Assembly (NCBI GenBank): GCA_016125285.1
Contig: WGMA01000077.1
Location: 1 to 35,190 of the forward strand
DNA from: Phycisphaera sp.
GTDB taxonomy: Bacteria; Planctomycetota; Phycisphaerae; Phycisphaerales; Zrk34
Direction: 5' to 3'
DNA: 35,190 nucleotides
The notes under the pieces were generated by a model that saw only the letters and a list, made by a program, of their open reading frames with translations, was not told the DNA's origin and searched no databases. This document shows positions 15,030 through 25,102 of this stretch, piece by piece. Position 1 is the stretch's first letter, and every line of letters begins with the position of its first letter. The position numbers and the translations under genes were made by a program.

Positions 15030-16454
15030 ATGAGTTTGCACGCGACATGGACGGCTGTGGTGTTGGCGGGGGTCGTCGCGTGCGCGGTACACGTGTCGGC
15101 GGCCGCGGCGGACAGACCGAACGTGATCGTCGTGCTTGCCGACGACCTGGGCTACGGCGACCTGGGCTGCTACGGCTCGCCGCGCCGCAACACGCCGCGG
15201 ATCGACCGCATGGCGGCGGAGGGCGTGCGATTCACCGATTTTCTCGCGGGATCGAACGTCTGCAGCCCGTCACGCGCCTCGCTGTTGACCGGTCGCTACC
15301 CGCAGCGTTGCGGCGTGCCGCTCGCGGTCAACATCGACCAGAAGCACTACGAATACGGCCTGAACCCCGACGAGATCACCCTCGCCGATCTGCTGCACGA
15401 CAACGGATACACCACCGCGTGTTTCGGCAAGTGGCACCTGGGCTACCGCGAGCGGCACCATCCCATCCACCAGGGCTTCGATCACTACTTCGGGATCATC
15501 TCGAACTACCACGTGACCCATAAGCTCCAGGTCGAAGAGAAGGTCGTCGAACCGAACGCGGACATCCACCTGATGACCAAGCGGCTGACCGACGAGGCGA
15601 TCGCGTTCATCGAAAAGAACCGCGATCGGCCGTTCTTCATCTATCTCGCGCATTACGCGATGCACAACCCGATCTCGCCGCATCCGGACTTCTCGCCGAA
15701 GGGCAGCAAGGACATCTACGGCGACTGGCTGGGCGAGTTGGACCACCGCGTGGGTGAACTGCTCGACGCGATCACGCGGCTCGGTCTCGACGAACGCACG
15801 CTCGTGGTGTTCACGTCGGACAACGGCCCGGTGCCACAGAGCAGTTCCGGCCCGCTCAGCGGCACGAAGTACACGACGCTGGAGGGCGGACATCGCGTGC
15901 CGTGCATCATGCGGATGCCGGGCCGGATCGCGCCGGGCGTGGTCGACGGCGCGACGACGTTGAATATGGACATCTTCCCGACTGCGGCGGGTGTCGCGGG
16001 CGTGGAGATGCCGACCGACCGTGTTTACGACGGCGTCGACCTGATGCCGCGGATCGGGGTCGGCGCCAAGCCGGAGCCCGCGGGTGACCGCGTGGTCTAC
16101 TATTACAGCGGCATCAATCTCCAGGCGGTACGGCAGGGCCAGTGGAAGCTGCATCTGCCCCGCACGAAGGATGACCAGCCGTTCTGGGGCACGACGCGCG
16201 GCTTGGTCGAACTCGCCGAGCCGCGGCTGTTCAACCTCGGCACGGACATCGGCGAAAAGCAGGACGTGGCCGGCGCGAACCCCAAGATCGTCGCGGCGTT
16301 AGAAGCGGTCGCGGATCAGGCACGCGAGGAACTGGGCGACGTGAACACGCCGGGTCGCGATGCACGCTCAACCGGCGTGGATGACCCGCAGCACCTGTCG
16401 AGTTTCGGCAAGCCGAAGAAGGCGCCTCGGAAGAAGACGGAACCTACAAACTAA
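15030..16454 (+). CDS. Exported sulfatase (formylglycine-dependent), second of three
   Basis: 474 residues with a signal peptide (about 1-27, AAAADRPNV). The catalytic motif is C78-S-P-S-R, with LADDLGYGDLGCYGSPRRNTPRIDR before it, an intact GKWHLG box (about 133-138) and FTSDNGPVPQ. It is more distant from the first and third copies, so it probably has a different substrate. The C-terminus ends in a basic, Lys-rich tail. The start is ATG 15030 with GAGGA 7 nt upstream; the longer in-frame ORF from 14961 overlaps the preceding gene and lacks a signal peptide at its end. It lies 43 bp after the first sulfatase. Confidence 0.94.
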   Translation: MSLHATWTAVVLAGVVACAVHVSAAAADRPNVIVVLADDLGYGDLGCYGSPRRNTPRIDRMAAEGVRFTDFLAGSNVCSPSRASLLTGRYPQRCGVPLAVNIDQKHYEYGLNPDEITLADLLHDNGYTTACFGKWHLGYRERHHPIHQGFDHYFGIISNYHVTHKLQVEEKVVEPNADIHLMTKRLTDEAIAFIEKNRDRPFFIYLAHYAMHNPISPHPDFSPKGSKDIYGDWLGELDHRVGELLDAITRLGLDERTLVVFTSDNGPVPQSSSGPLSGTKYTTLEGGHRVPCIMRMPGRIAPGVVDGATTLNMDIFPTAAGVAGVEMPTDRVYDGVDLMPRIGVGAKPEPAGDRVVYYYSGINLQAVRQGQWKLHLPRTKDDQPFWGTTRGLVELAEPRLFNLGTDIGEKQDVAGANPKIVAALEAVADQAREELGDVNTPGRDARSTGVDDPQHLSSFGKPKKAPRKKTEPTN

Positions 16455-16485
16455 TTGACACCAGCGGATGACAGTAAGGAAAGCC

Positions 16486-19400
16486 ATGAAAGCCATACTC
16501 CGAATCGTAATCTTTGCCGTGATGTTGCTAGCGAGCGGCGGCGTCGCCTCGGCGGCGGACAAGCCGAACATCGTGCTCATCTTCTTTGACGACCTGGGCT
16601 ACGGTGATCTGAGCTGTTTCGGATCGAACGAGACGCCGACGCCGCGCATGGACCGTATGGCGTCAGAGGGCATGCGGCTGACGAGCTTCTACGCACAGAA
16701 CGTGTGCGGACCGAGCCGTGCTGCGCTGATGACGGGGTGCTACCCGATCCGCGTCGCCGAGCCGCAGAACCACAAAAACCCGCACACGGTGGTCCATTCG
16801 CAGGAGATCACCGTCGCGGAAGTGCTCAAGGGCGCCGGCTATGCGACGGGGATGTTCGGCAAGTGGCACAGCGGCGGCAGCGGGGCGAACAAGCACGGCC
16901 AGGGCACCGGTCCGTTCGATCCGGAACTGATGCCCAACGCGCAGGGTTTCGATTACTGGTTCGGCACGCCGCTGCACAACGGCTATACGCGCGAGCCCGG
17001 CAAATTCAAGGTTGAACTCCAGCGGAACGGCGAGGTGCTCGAGGAATCGACGGACGTCGACATGCTGACGAAGCGCGAGACCGACGAGGCGCTCGCGTGG
17101 ATCAAGGCTCACGCGAAGGGCGACAAGCCGTTCTTCGCGTACGTGCCCTACAACATGGTACACGTCGTGCTCGGCGCGTCGGAGCAGTTCCGCGGCACGA
17201 CGAAGCGCGGCGTGTTCGGCGATGCGATCGCGGAGCTGGATTACAGCGTCGGACGGATCCTCGATACGCTCAAGGAACTCGGCGTCGACGACAACACGCT
17301 GGTGGTGCTGACGTCGGACAACGGCCCGTGGGTCGAGGGACACCTGGCGGGCAAGACGCCGGCGGACAATCACTACGGCAGCGCGGGTCCGCTGCGCGGG
17401 TCGAAGATGATGACGTGGGAGGGCGGGCTGCGTGTGCCGGCGATCGTGCGCGGGCCGGGCAAGGTGCCGGCGGGCGTGACACGTGACGGGATCGTCACGA
17501 CGATGGACCTGCTGCCGACGTTCGCGAGCGTCGCGGGCGTTGCGCCGCCGAGCGATCGCAAGCTGGACGGCGTGGACGTCTCGGGCTATCTGCTCGGCAA
17601 GTCTGACACGTCGCCGCGTGACACGTTCTACTACTACGGCTGGACATACCTGCAGGCGGTGCGGCAGGGCGATTGGAAGCTGGTGCTGCCGCGGCCGGCG
17701 CATCCGAAATGGACGTCGTGGTACGCCCGGATGATCGACGAGGTGCCCGCGCCGCAGTTGTACAACCTCGCGTCGGACATCGGCGAGGAGCACGACGTGG
17801 CGTCGGCGAATCCGGAAATCGTGGCACGGCTGACGAAGCTCGTGGAGAGCGTGCGTGACGACCTGGGCGACTACAACCGCGTCGGCAAGGGGGCGCGGTT
17901 CTACGACCCCGGCGAACACCGGCCGGAGGTTGAAAAGTGGGCGAACGTGACCGTGCAGGTCAACGCGTCACCCGCGCCAGGTGCGGCGCGGCATGCGGTG
18001 ACGGCGGCGGCGGTGTCGGTGAGCGACGCCGCCGATGCGGCGAGCGCCGGATCGCTGCGGTTCGACTTCGAGTCGGGCGACATGCAGGGCTGGCGGGTGG
18101 TCGATGGCGGGTTTGAGGCGCTGATCAACGATCGTGACAAGTTCCACAACACCGGCAAGCCGTACAACAAGCAGGGCAAGTGGTACCTGTCGACGCTGGA
18201 GACGCGGGGCGATCGCGGCAACGACAACCAGACCGGCGTGGTGGATTCGCCGGTGTTCCGCGTCAACGGCGATCACGCGTCGCTGCTGGTCGGCGGCGGG
18301 GCGCACGAAGACACCTACGTCGCGATGGTCGACGCGGCGACGAACAACGAGGTCATGACGGCTCGCGGCGACAACACCGAGACCATGAAACGCGTCACGT
18401 GGGAGACCGGCACGCTCAAGGGCAAGCTGGTTTACCTGCGCGTCGTCGACCAGAACCACGGCGGCTGGGGACACGTGACGCTCGACGACTTCTCGATCGA
18501 CGGCACGATTGACGAAGAGGCGACGAAGAAACACTTCGCGGCCGTGAAGGCGACGCCGCCGACGGTCGTGGTGTCGAGGGCGCCCGCGGCGAAGCCGGTC
18601 CCGTCGACGCCCGCGGTGCCCGACGCGGCGCCGCCGGTCGAGACCGACATCACGCACGGCTTTTTGGCCACCGGCGGCGAGACGTACATCCTCGACACGC
18701 ATGGCAAAGAGGTCTGGCGCTACAACGGCGCGACGCGCGACGGCTGGGTCCTTGACAGCGGCAACGTGCTGCTCGCGGTGAATCCCGGCAAGGGCTTCCC
18801 CGGCGGCGGTATCGTCGAGGTGACGCGGGAGGGCGAGGTCCTCTGGTCGTGGAAGGGACTGCAGAAGGAGACGCAGGCGGTCGAACCACTGGCGAACGGA
18901 CACGTGCTGGCGGTCGAGGGCGGCAATAGCCCGCGTCTGGTCGAGCTCGAACGCGACGGTTCCGGCGCGAAGGTGGCGCTGGAGTTCCCGCTGCAGTGCC
19001 AGACGGACAACACCCACATGGAGACCCGCATGGCGAGGAAGCTGCCGAACGGCAACTACCTGGTGCCGCACCTGCTCGACTTCGCGGTCAAGGAATACGA
19101 CCCGAAGGGCAACGTGGTGAAGGTGCTGCGGACGGATCTCAACGGACGCGAGGTGCACGATTGGCCGTTCACCGCGATCCGCCTCGACAACGGCAACACG
19201 CTGATCGGCTGCACGCACGGCAACAAGGTCATCGAGCTCGACCCCGACGGACGGCTCGTGTGGCAGGTCACCAACGAAGACCTCGGCGGAAACTACATCA
19301 AGGACGCGTGCGGCGTGCAGCGCCTGCCCAACGGCAACACCGTCATCACCGCGTACGCCTCGCACGGTAAGGCGGTGAAGCTGATCGAGGTCACACGCGA

Positions 19401-19506
19401 GAAGAAGATCGTCTGGACGTGGTCCGACGACAAGGGCCACGGCATACACGACTTCCAGATCCTGGATACGAACGGCAAGAAGCTGACGGACGCCACGATG
19501 AAGTAG
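16486..19506 (+). CDS. Three-part exported protein: sulfatase, GH32-associated-type beta-sandwich, beta-propeller
   Basis: 1006 residues. Signal peptide about 1-24. Sulfatase domain about 25-490 with C74-G-P-S-R, FDDLGYGDLSCFG, GKWHSG and TSDNGPW. At about 520-680 comes a beta-sandwich (LRFDFESGDMQGW, LLVGGGAHEDTYVAMV, GGWGHVTLDDFSIDG) like the module that accompanies GH32 levanases. After a Pro/Ala-rich linker, about 720-1000 is a beta-propeller with repeated GEVLWSWKG / NGNTLIGCTHGNKVIELDPDGRLVWQV blades, resembling PQQ-type or arylsulfotransferase-like propellers. Ordinary sulfatases are about 450-550 residues, so this is an unusual fusion. The start is ATG 16486, with TAAGGA 5 nt upstream; ATG 16468 is in frame but overlaps the region before that site. 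Propeller function is unknown. Confidence 0.9.
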   Translation: MKAILRIVIFAVMLLASGGVASAADKPNIVLIFFDDLGYGDLSCFGSNETPTPRMDRMASEGMRLTSFYAQNVCGPSRAALMTGCYPIRVAEPQNHKNPHTVVHSQEITVAEVLKGAGYATGMFGKWHSGGSGANKHGQGTGPFDPELMPNAQGFDYWFGTPLHNGYTREPGKFKVELQRNGEVLEESTDVDMLTKRETDEALAWIKAHAKGDKPFFAYVPYNMVHVVLGASEQFRGTTKRGVFGDAIAELDYSVGRILDTLKELGVDDNTLVVLTSDNGPWVEGHLAGKTPADNHYGSAGPLRGSKMMTWEGGLRVPAIVRGPGKVPAGVTRDGIVTTMDLLPTFASVAGVAPPSDRKLDGVDVSGYLLGKSDTSPRDTFYYYGWTYLQAVRQGDWKLVLPRPAHPKWTSWYARMIDEVPAPQLYNLASDIGEEHDVASANPEIVARLTKLVESVRDDLGDYNRVGKGARFYDPGEHRPEVEKWANVTVQVNASPAPGAARHAVTAAAVSVSDAADAASAGSLRFDFESGDMQGWRVVDGGFEALINDRDKFHNTGKPYNKQGKWYLSTLETRGDRGNDNQTGVVDSPVFRVNGDHASLLVGGGAHEDTYVAMVDAATNNEVMTARGDNTETMKRVTWETGTLKGKLVYLRVVDQNHGGWGHVTLDDFSIDGTIDEEATKKHFAAVKATPPTVVVSRAPAAKPVPSTPAVPDAAPPVETDITHGFLATGGETYILDTHGKEVWRYNGATRDGWVLDSGNVLLAVNPGKGFPGGGIVEVTREGEVLWSWKGLQKETQAVEPLANGHVLAVEGGNSPRLVELERDGSGAKVALEFPLQCQTDNTHMETRMARKLPNGNYLVPHLLDFAVKEYDPKGNVVKVLRTDLNGREVHDWPFTAIRLDNGNTLIGCTHGNKVIELDPDGRLVWQVTNEDLGGNYIKDACGVQRLPNGNTVITAYASHGKAVKLIEVTREKKIVWTWSDDKGHGIHDFQILDTNGKKLTDATMK

Positions 19507-19586
19507 GGTTTCTGGCGTGACGCATTGTCTCAGTGACAAAGGTAAAAAACTCAGTAACCCGCACGCCCCGGACGCCTAATATTCAT

Positions 19587-22500
19587 ATGACCATCATGGC
19601 ACGCCACACCACGATCTTGAGTGCGATCGCGACCGTAACCCTGTTTTCGGCGGGTGCTTGGGCTACCAAGCCCGACGCCGCGTCGCTGGAGTTCTTCGAG
19701 ACCAGCGTGCGGCCCATCTTCGCCGACCATTGCTACGAGTGTCACGGGGCGCACAAGCAGAAGTCCGGCCTGCGCCTCGATCACATCAGCCTCATCCTCA
19801 AGGGGGGCGACAACGGCCCGGCGATCACGCCCGGTCGCCCCGACGCCAGCCGCATGATCGAGGCGATCAGCTATACGAACGTCGATCTGCAGATGCCGCC
19901 GAAGACGGGCAAGATATCCGACGCCGAGATCGCGACGCTGACAAAGTGGGTGGCGATGGGGGCGCCGTGGCCGGACGAGCCGGTGCCGAGCGCGGACAAG
20001 TCGGGCAAGACGTTCGACCTCGAGGCTCGGAAGGCGGCGCACTGGTCGTGGCGACAGGTCACCAAGCCCGAGTTGCCGACGGTCAAGCTCGCCGACTGGC
20101 CGACGAACGCGATCGACCGGTTCATCCTCGCGAAGCTGGAAGAGAAGGGGCTGACGCCGGCCGCGCCCGCGGAGCGTCGCACGCTGATCCGTCGGCTCTA
20201 CTTCGACATCACCGGCCTGCCGCCGTCGCCCGACGAGGTCGACGCGTTCGTCGGCGACACGGACCCGAAGGCGTATGAGAAGCTCGTGGACCGCCTGCTG
20301 GCGAGCCCCGCTTACGGCGAGCGCTGGGCGCGGCACTGGATGGACCTGGTGCGTTACGCCGAGTCGCGCGGGCACGAGTTCGACTACGACGCGGCCAACG
20401 CGTGGCAGTACCGCGACTACCTCATCCGTGCGTTCAACGCCGACGTACCGTACGACCAGTTCGTCACCGAGCACATCGCCGGCGACCTGATGCCGCAGCC
20501 GCGCACCAACCCGCAGCAGGGCTTCAACGAGTCGATCCTCGGCACAGGCTTCTGGTACCTCGGCGAGTGGGTTCACAGCCCGGTCGACATCCGCAAGGAC
20601 GAGACCGACCGCTTCGACAACATGGTCGACGTGATGACCAAGACGTTCACCGGCCTGACGGTGCACTGCGCCCGCTGTCACGATCACAAGTTCGACGCGA
20701 TCGGCACGGCCGACTACTACGCGTTGTTCGGCTACCTCCAGTCGACCAGCTACCGACAGGCGCGGTTCGACACGCTGGATCACAACCGCGGCGTTGCGCA
20801 GCGGCTGGCCGACCTGCACGAGCAGCGCGACGGCGAGCTACGACGGGCGACCGTCGAGGCGATGCGGCCGACACTCGCGAAGCTCGACGCGTATCTCGCA
20901 GGGGCGGTGGAGGCCTGGGCGTCGAATCCGGTAGCGGCTGTCGGTGAGACGCCGGACGCGAACAAGCCGCGCGCAGACATCGTCTACGACGACTTCGAAC
21001 TCGGGTCGCTCGACGAGTCGAAGTGGAGCGCGCATGGCAAGGCGTTCGGGCAGGGCCCGGTCGCCGGCACGCTGCCGAATCAGCAGGCCGTCAGCGGATT
21101 CCTCGGCAAGTATCTGATCAACACGTACGTCGGCGGCGATGACAGCACGGGCATCGCGACGTCCAAGCCTTTCACGATCGACCGCCGCTACGTCCGCTTC
21201 CTCATCGGCGGCGGAGCGCACAAGGACGAGACGTGCCTGAACCTTGTCGTCGGGCGCAAGGTCGTGCGGACCGCGACCGGCAAAGAGAACGAGCGGCTGG
21301 ACCCGCAGGCGTGGGACGTGAGCGACCTGATCGGCCAGCAGGCGCAGCTGCAGATCGTCGATCGTCGCAAGGGGCCCTGGGGTCACATCAACGTCGACCA
21401 CATCGTGTTCAGCGACACGACCGACGCGCCGGTGCAGGCCTCGGACCTGAAGATCACCAAGGCGCCCGACGACGCGACCGTCGTCCAGGTCGCACGTCGA
21501 CGCAATCTCGACGTCGCGCTGCTCAAGCGGTGGGCGGCGTATCTCGACGATGCGGCCGAGCACCCCGAAGATCCGCTGTACGCGTTCGCCAACGCGGCGC
21601 TGCGGCGGGGCGGCAACGTTACGGCGACGGTCGAGCCGCTCGTCAAGAAGTGGCGTGATCTCGATGCGGCCTACGCGCGATCGCTCGAGGCGGCCAACGC
21701 CTCGGTCGTCGTCGACTACGGTGAACTGTCGGCCGACCACTGGCTGCAGGACGGCTCGGCGTACGGCACGCGGCCGAAACGCCCCGGCGACGTGCAGATC
21801 GGCAACGACCCCACGCGGCCGATCGAACGCGTGTTCGACGCGGGTATGGCGTCGCGCCACCCGGCGTGGTCGAAGCTGAAGTGGGCGCCCGGCACGGAGG
21901 GGGAACCCGGCAGGCTCGGGTTCGAGAAGTACGGCCAGATGCTCCGCACGCCGACCTACGACCTGCGATCGGGCCGCGTGTACTACCTCGTGCGTGGCAA
22001 GGGCACGGCGTTCGCCGCCGTCGACTCCCACCGCATGGTGCAGGGCCCGCTGCACGGCGAGACGGTCGCGCATTTCGACACAAAGGGCAAGTGGCAGTGG
22101 TTCTCCAGGCAACTCGACCGCTACAAGGACCACCGCATCCACACCGAATTCGTTCCCGATGGCGACGAGCCGTTCGAGGTCCGCAAGGTTGTCGTCGCCG
22201 ACAACAACCCGGACGTCACCGACGACGCGAATGACGTGCTGCTCGGCATGATGACCAGCGGGGCGGCGAAGTCGCTCGACGCGCTCGCCGCGGGCTATCG
22301 CGACACGCTGTTGAGCGTCGCGGGTCGGTTCGCCGACGGCCGCCTCGCCGGGACGCGTGACGGCGAGGACGTCGCGGCGCTGGCCGACTGGCTCGTCGGT
22401 CACAGCGAGCTGTTCTACAACACCAGCGACGCGGCGGCGCAGGCGCTGGCGGGCATCGCCAAGCCGATCGTCGACGAGCACACCCGCGTGCTGGCGGACT

Positions 22501-23534
22501 TGAAGCTCGCGTCGCGACTCGCTCCGGCGATGCTCGAGGGCGACGCCGAGGACGAATACACGCTCATCCGCGGCAACTCGAATACGCCCGGTCCGATCAC
22601 GCCGCGCCGCTTCCTCGAGGGCATCTCCGGCAGCAACCAGCCGATCATTACCTCCGGCTCCGGCCGCCTCGAACTCGTCCAGCGCATGCTCGACGAGAAC
22701 GATCCCTACATCACGCGCGTGATGGTCAACCGCATCTGGCACCACCTGTTCGGCCGCGGCATCGTGCCCAGCGTCGACAACTTCGGCGTGCTCGGCCAGG
22801 CGCCCACGCATCCCGAACTGCTCGACTGGCTCGCGTACACCTTCCGCCACGATGCGCAGTGGTCGGTCAAGCGCATGATCAAGATGATGGTCATGTCGAG
22901 CACGTACCGGCAGTCGAGCAAGCCGACGAACGACACGGCCACCGCCGCCGATCCGCCCAACGACCTGCTGCACCGCATGCGCGTCAAGCGGCTCGAAGGC
23001 GAGGCGATCCGCGACTCCGTGCTGGCGATCAGCGGCCGGCTCGACTCGACGATGTATGGCGCGCCCGTGCCGGTGCACCTGACGGACTTCATGACCGGCC
23101 GCGGCCGCCCCGGTCAGAACGGGCCGCTCGACGGCGCCGGTCGGCGCAGCATCTACACGTCGGTCCGACGCAACTTCCTTTCGCCGATGATGCTCGCGTT
23201 CGACACGCCGATCCCGTTCAACACGATCGGCCGCCGCGCCACGTCCAACGTGCCCGCGCAGGCGCTGATCCTCATGAACGACCCGTTCGTCGTGCAGCAG
23301 GCCGAGGTGTGGGCGAAGCGCGTGCTCGCGGAGGGCGGCACCGCCGAGCAGCGCGTCGAGCGGATGTACACGCAGGCCTACGCCCGCCGCCCATCGCAGG
23401 CCGAGCTCGCCGACGCGCTGGGCTTCGTCGATGCGCAGGCGAAGGCGCTGAACGCCAAGCCGGACGACCCGCGTGTCTGGACCGACCTCTGCCACGTGAT
23501 GATGAACGTCAAGGAGTTCATCTTCGTGAACTGA
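19587..23534 (+). CDS. PSD1 / planctomycete cytochrome C protein (PSCyt1-DUF1549-DUF1553) with inserted beta-sandwich
   Basis: 1315 residues. Signal peptide about 1-26. PSCyt1 domain with haem-binding motif C49-Y-E-C-H; DUF1549 at about 165-385 (AIDRFILAKLEEKGLTP, RLYFDITGLPPSPDEVDAF, HWMDLVRYAES) carrying a second CxxCH at C361-A-R-C-H; DUF1553 at about 985-1310 (YITRVMVNRIWHHLFGRGIVPS, STYRQSS, SNVPAQALILMNDPFV). Between them, residues 465-610 are the same GH32-associated-type beta-sandwich seen in the preceding sulfatase (FLIGGGAHKDETCLNL, GPWGHINVDHIVFSD), and about 770-870 looks like another beta-rich module. The family is abundant in planctomycetes and suspected to act in extracytoplasmic redox steps of polysaccharide use; the reaction is unknown. 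The start is uncertain: ATG 19587 or 19596, neither with a clear ribosome site. Confidence 0.92.
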   Translation: MTIMARHTTILSAIATVTLFSAGAWATKPDAASLEFFETSVRPIFADHCYECHGAHKQKSGLRLDHISLILKGGDNGPAITPGRPDASRMIEAISYTNVDLQMPPKTGKISDAEIATLTKWVAMGAPWPDEPVPSADKSGKTFDLEARKAAHWSWRQVTKPELPTVKLADWPTNAIDRFILAKLEEKGLTPAAPAERRTLIRRLYFDITGLPPSPDEVDAFVGDTDPKAYEKLVDRLLASPAYGERWARHWMDLVRYAESRGHEFDYDAANAWQYRDYLIRAFNADVPYDQFVTEHIAGDLMPQPRTNPQQGFNESILGTGFWYLGEWVHSPVDIRKDETDRFDNMVDVMTKTFTGLTVHCARCHDHKFDAIGTADYYALFGYLQSTSYRQARFDTLDHNRGVAQRLADLHEQRDGELRRATVEAMRPTLAKLDAYLAGAVEAWASNPVAAVGETPDANKPRADIVYDDFELGSLDESKWSAHGKAFGQGPVAGTLPNQQAVSGFLGKYLINTYVGGDDSTGIATSKPFTIDRRYVRFLIGGGAHKDETCLNLVVGRKVVRTATGKENERLDPQAWDVSDLIGQQAQLQIVDRRKGPWGHINVDHIVFSDTTDAPVQASDLKITKAPDDATVVQVARRRNLDVALLKRWAAYLDDAAEHPEDPLYAFANAALRRGGNVTATVEPLVKKWRDLDAAYARSLEAANASVVVDYGELSADHWLQDGSAYGTRPKRPGDVQIGNDPTRPIERVFDAGMASRHPAWSKLKWAPGTEGEPGRLGFEKYGQMLRTPTYDLRSGRVYYLVRGKGTAFAAVDSHRMVQGPLHGETVAHFDTKGKWQWFSRQLDRYKDHRIHTEFVPDGDEPFEVRKVVVADNNPDVTDDANDVLLGMMTSGAAKSLDALAAGYRDTLLSVAGRFADGRLAGTRDGEDVAALADWLVGHSELFYNTSDAAAQALAGIAKPIVDEHTRVLADLKLASRLAPAMLEGDAEDEYTLIRGNSNTPGPITPRRFLEGISGSNQPIITSGSGRLELVQRMLDENDPYITRVMVNRIWHHLFGRGIVPSVDNFGVLGQAPTHPELLDWLAYTFRHDAQWSVKRMIKMMVMSSTYRQSSKPTNDTATAADPPNDLLHRMRVKRLEGEAIRDSVLAISGRLDSTMYGAPVPVHLTDFMTGRGRPGQNGPLDGAGRRSIYTSVRRNFLSPMMLAFDTPIPFNTIGRRATSNVPAQALILMNDPFVVQQAEVWAKRVLAEGGTAEQRVERMYTQAYARRPSQAELADALGFVDAQAKALNAKPDDPRVWTDLCHVMMNVKEFIFVN

Positions 23535-23584
23535 CCGAGTGAACCGCCGCGACGATCCGCGGCACCCCATTGAGTGTGTGAGAC

Positions 23585-25057
23585 ATGAGCAAGCATTCGC
23601 CATACCCCTGCAACCGACTCCGCCCCGCGCCGCTGTCGCGTCGTGACCTGCTGCGTCAGTGCGCCGCGGGCTTCGGCACGGCGGCGTTGACCGGCCTGAT
23701 GTCGAGCAAGGCATTCGGCGGCGCGGTCTCCGCGAGCCTCACCGACGACGAGATCCGCAAGCACGAGCCGTTTGCCCCGCGCCGGCCTCACTTCACGGCC
23801 AAGGCGACCAGCGTCATCTTCCTCTACATGGACGGCGGGCCGAGCCAGGTCGACACCTTCGACCCCAAGCCGCGCCTCCAGGCCGACGACGGCAAGCCCT
23901 TCGCGATGAAGATGGAGCCCACGCAGTTCAACAACAACGGCAACACGCTCGGATCGCCGTGGAAGTTCAAGAACCACGGCCAGTCCGGCATCCCCGTCAG
24001 CTCGCTGTTCCCCAACGTCGCCAAGCACGTCGACGACATGGCGATCATCCGCTCGATGACCTCGCTGTTCAACGAGCACACCAACGCGAACTACTTCCTG
24101 CACACCGGCATCGGCGTGCAGGGACGCCCGAGCATGGGCGCGTGGGTGACGTACGGCCTCGGCAGCGCGTGCGAGAACCTGCCCGGTTTCGTCGTGATCA
24201 ATACCGGCCTCACGCCGCCCGGCGGCCTGGATAACTTCAACAGCGGCTTCCTGCCCGCGACGTATCAGGGCTCGGTGTTCCGCCCGCAGAACCCGCCCGT
24301 CGCCAACATCCGCCGCACCGAGGCGACCGAGCAGCAGCAGCTCAACAAACTCGCGCTGATGCGCCAGCTCGACGGCGAGGTGCTCGAACGCATGGGACGC
24401 ATCGACCCGCTCGAGTCCGCGATCGCCAACTACGAGATGGCCTTCCGCATGCAGGCCGCCGTGCCGGACCTGATGGACTTCTCCGACGAGCCGCAGCACA
24501 TCAAGGAGATGTACGGCCTGGAAACGAAGACGAAGGGCACGGCGCAGTTCGGCACGGGTTGCCTGATCGCTCGCCGCCTCGTCGAGCGCGGCGTCCGCTT
24601 CATCGAGCTGACGTGCCCGTCGATCGGCCACGACCGATGGGACCAGCACGGCGGCCTCAAGGCGGGGCACGCCGACAACGCGATGGCGACCGATCAGCCG
24701 ATCGCGGCGCTGCTGGCCGACCTCAAGCAGCGCGGCATGCTCGACGAGACGCTGGTGATCTGGTCCGGCGAGTTCGGCCGCACGCCATTCGCGCAGGGCA
24801 AGGACGGCCGCGACCACAACCCGTACGGCTTCACGTCGTGGATGGCCGGCGGCGGCGCGAAGGGCGGCACGATCTACGGCGAGACCGACGAGTACGGCTA
24901 CAAGGCCGTGCGCGACAAGGTCGAGATCTACGACCTGCACGCCACCATGCTGCACCTGCTCGGCGTCGACCACACGCGACAGACCTTCCGCTACTCCGGC
25001 CGCGACATGCGCCTCACCGACGTGCACGGCGAACTGATCGACGGCGTCATCGCGTGA
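23585..25057 (+). CDS. DUF1501 protein with twin-arginine signal
   Basis: 490 residues. Twin-arginine signal LSRRDLLRQ (Arg 19-20) followed by a hydrophobic Ala/Gly stretch. DUF1501 hallmarks: SVIFLYMDGGPSQVDTFDPKP, GIPVSSLFPNVAKHVDDMAIIRSM, TANYFLHTG-like region, WSGEFGRTPFAQGKDGRDHNPYGFTSWMAGGGAKGG. The family belongs to the alkaline-phosphatase/sulfatase-like fold and is almost always encoded next to a PSD1 gene, as here (50 bp downstream). Partner function with the PSD1 cytochrome protein is inferred from that constant pairing; no reaction is established that I know of. The ribosome site is weak. Confidence 0.92.
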   Translation: MSKHSPYPCNRLRPAPLSRRDLLRQCAAGFGTAALTGLMSSKAFGGAVSASLTDDEIRKHEPFAPRRPHFTAKATSVIFLYMDGGPSQVDTFDPKPRLQADDGKPFAMKMEPTQFNNNGNTLGSPWKFKNHGQSGIPVSSLFPNVAKHVDDMAIIRSMTSLFNEHTNANYFLHTGIGVQGRPSMGAWVTYGLGSACENLPGFVVINTGLTPPGGLDNFNSGFLPATYQGSVFRPQNPPVANIRRTEATEQQQLNKLALMRQLDGEVLERMGRIDPLESAIANYEMAFRMQAAVPDLMDFSDEPQHIKEMYGLETKTKGTAQFGTGCLIARRLVERGVRFIELTCPSIGHDRWDQHGGLKAGHADNAMATDQPIAALLADLKQRGMLDETLVIWSGEFGRTPFAQGKDGRDHNPYGFTSWMAGGGAKGGTIYGETDEYGYKAVRDKVEIYDLHATMLHLLGVDHTRQTFRYSGRDMRLTDVHGELIDGVIA

Positions 25058-25102
25058 CGCCGCGGCGTGACGCACCCGCCTGTTCTTGCTAAAAGACATT
25101 CC

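Noticed and set aside
20838-23714. 958-aa minus-strand ORF opposite the first PSD1 gene
   Set aside because: Same G+C artefact; it spans the end of one certain gene and the start of the next.
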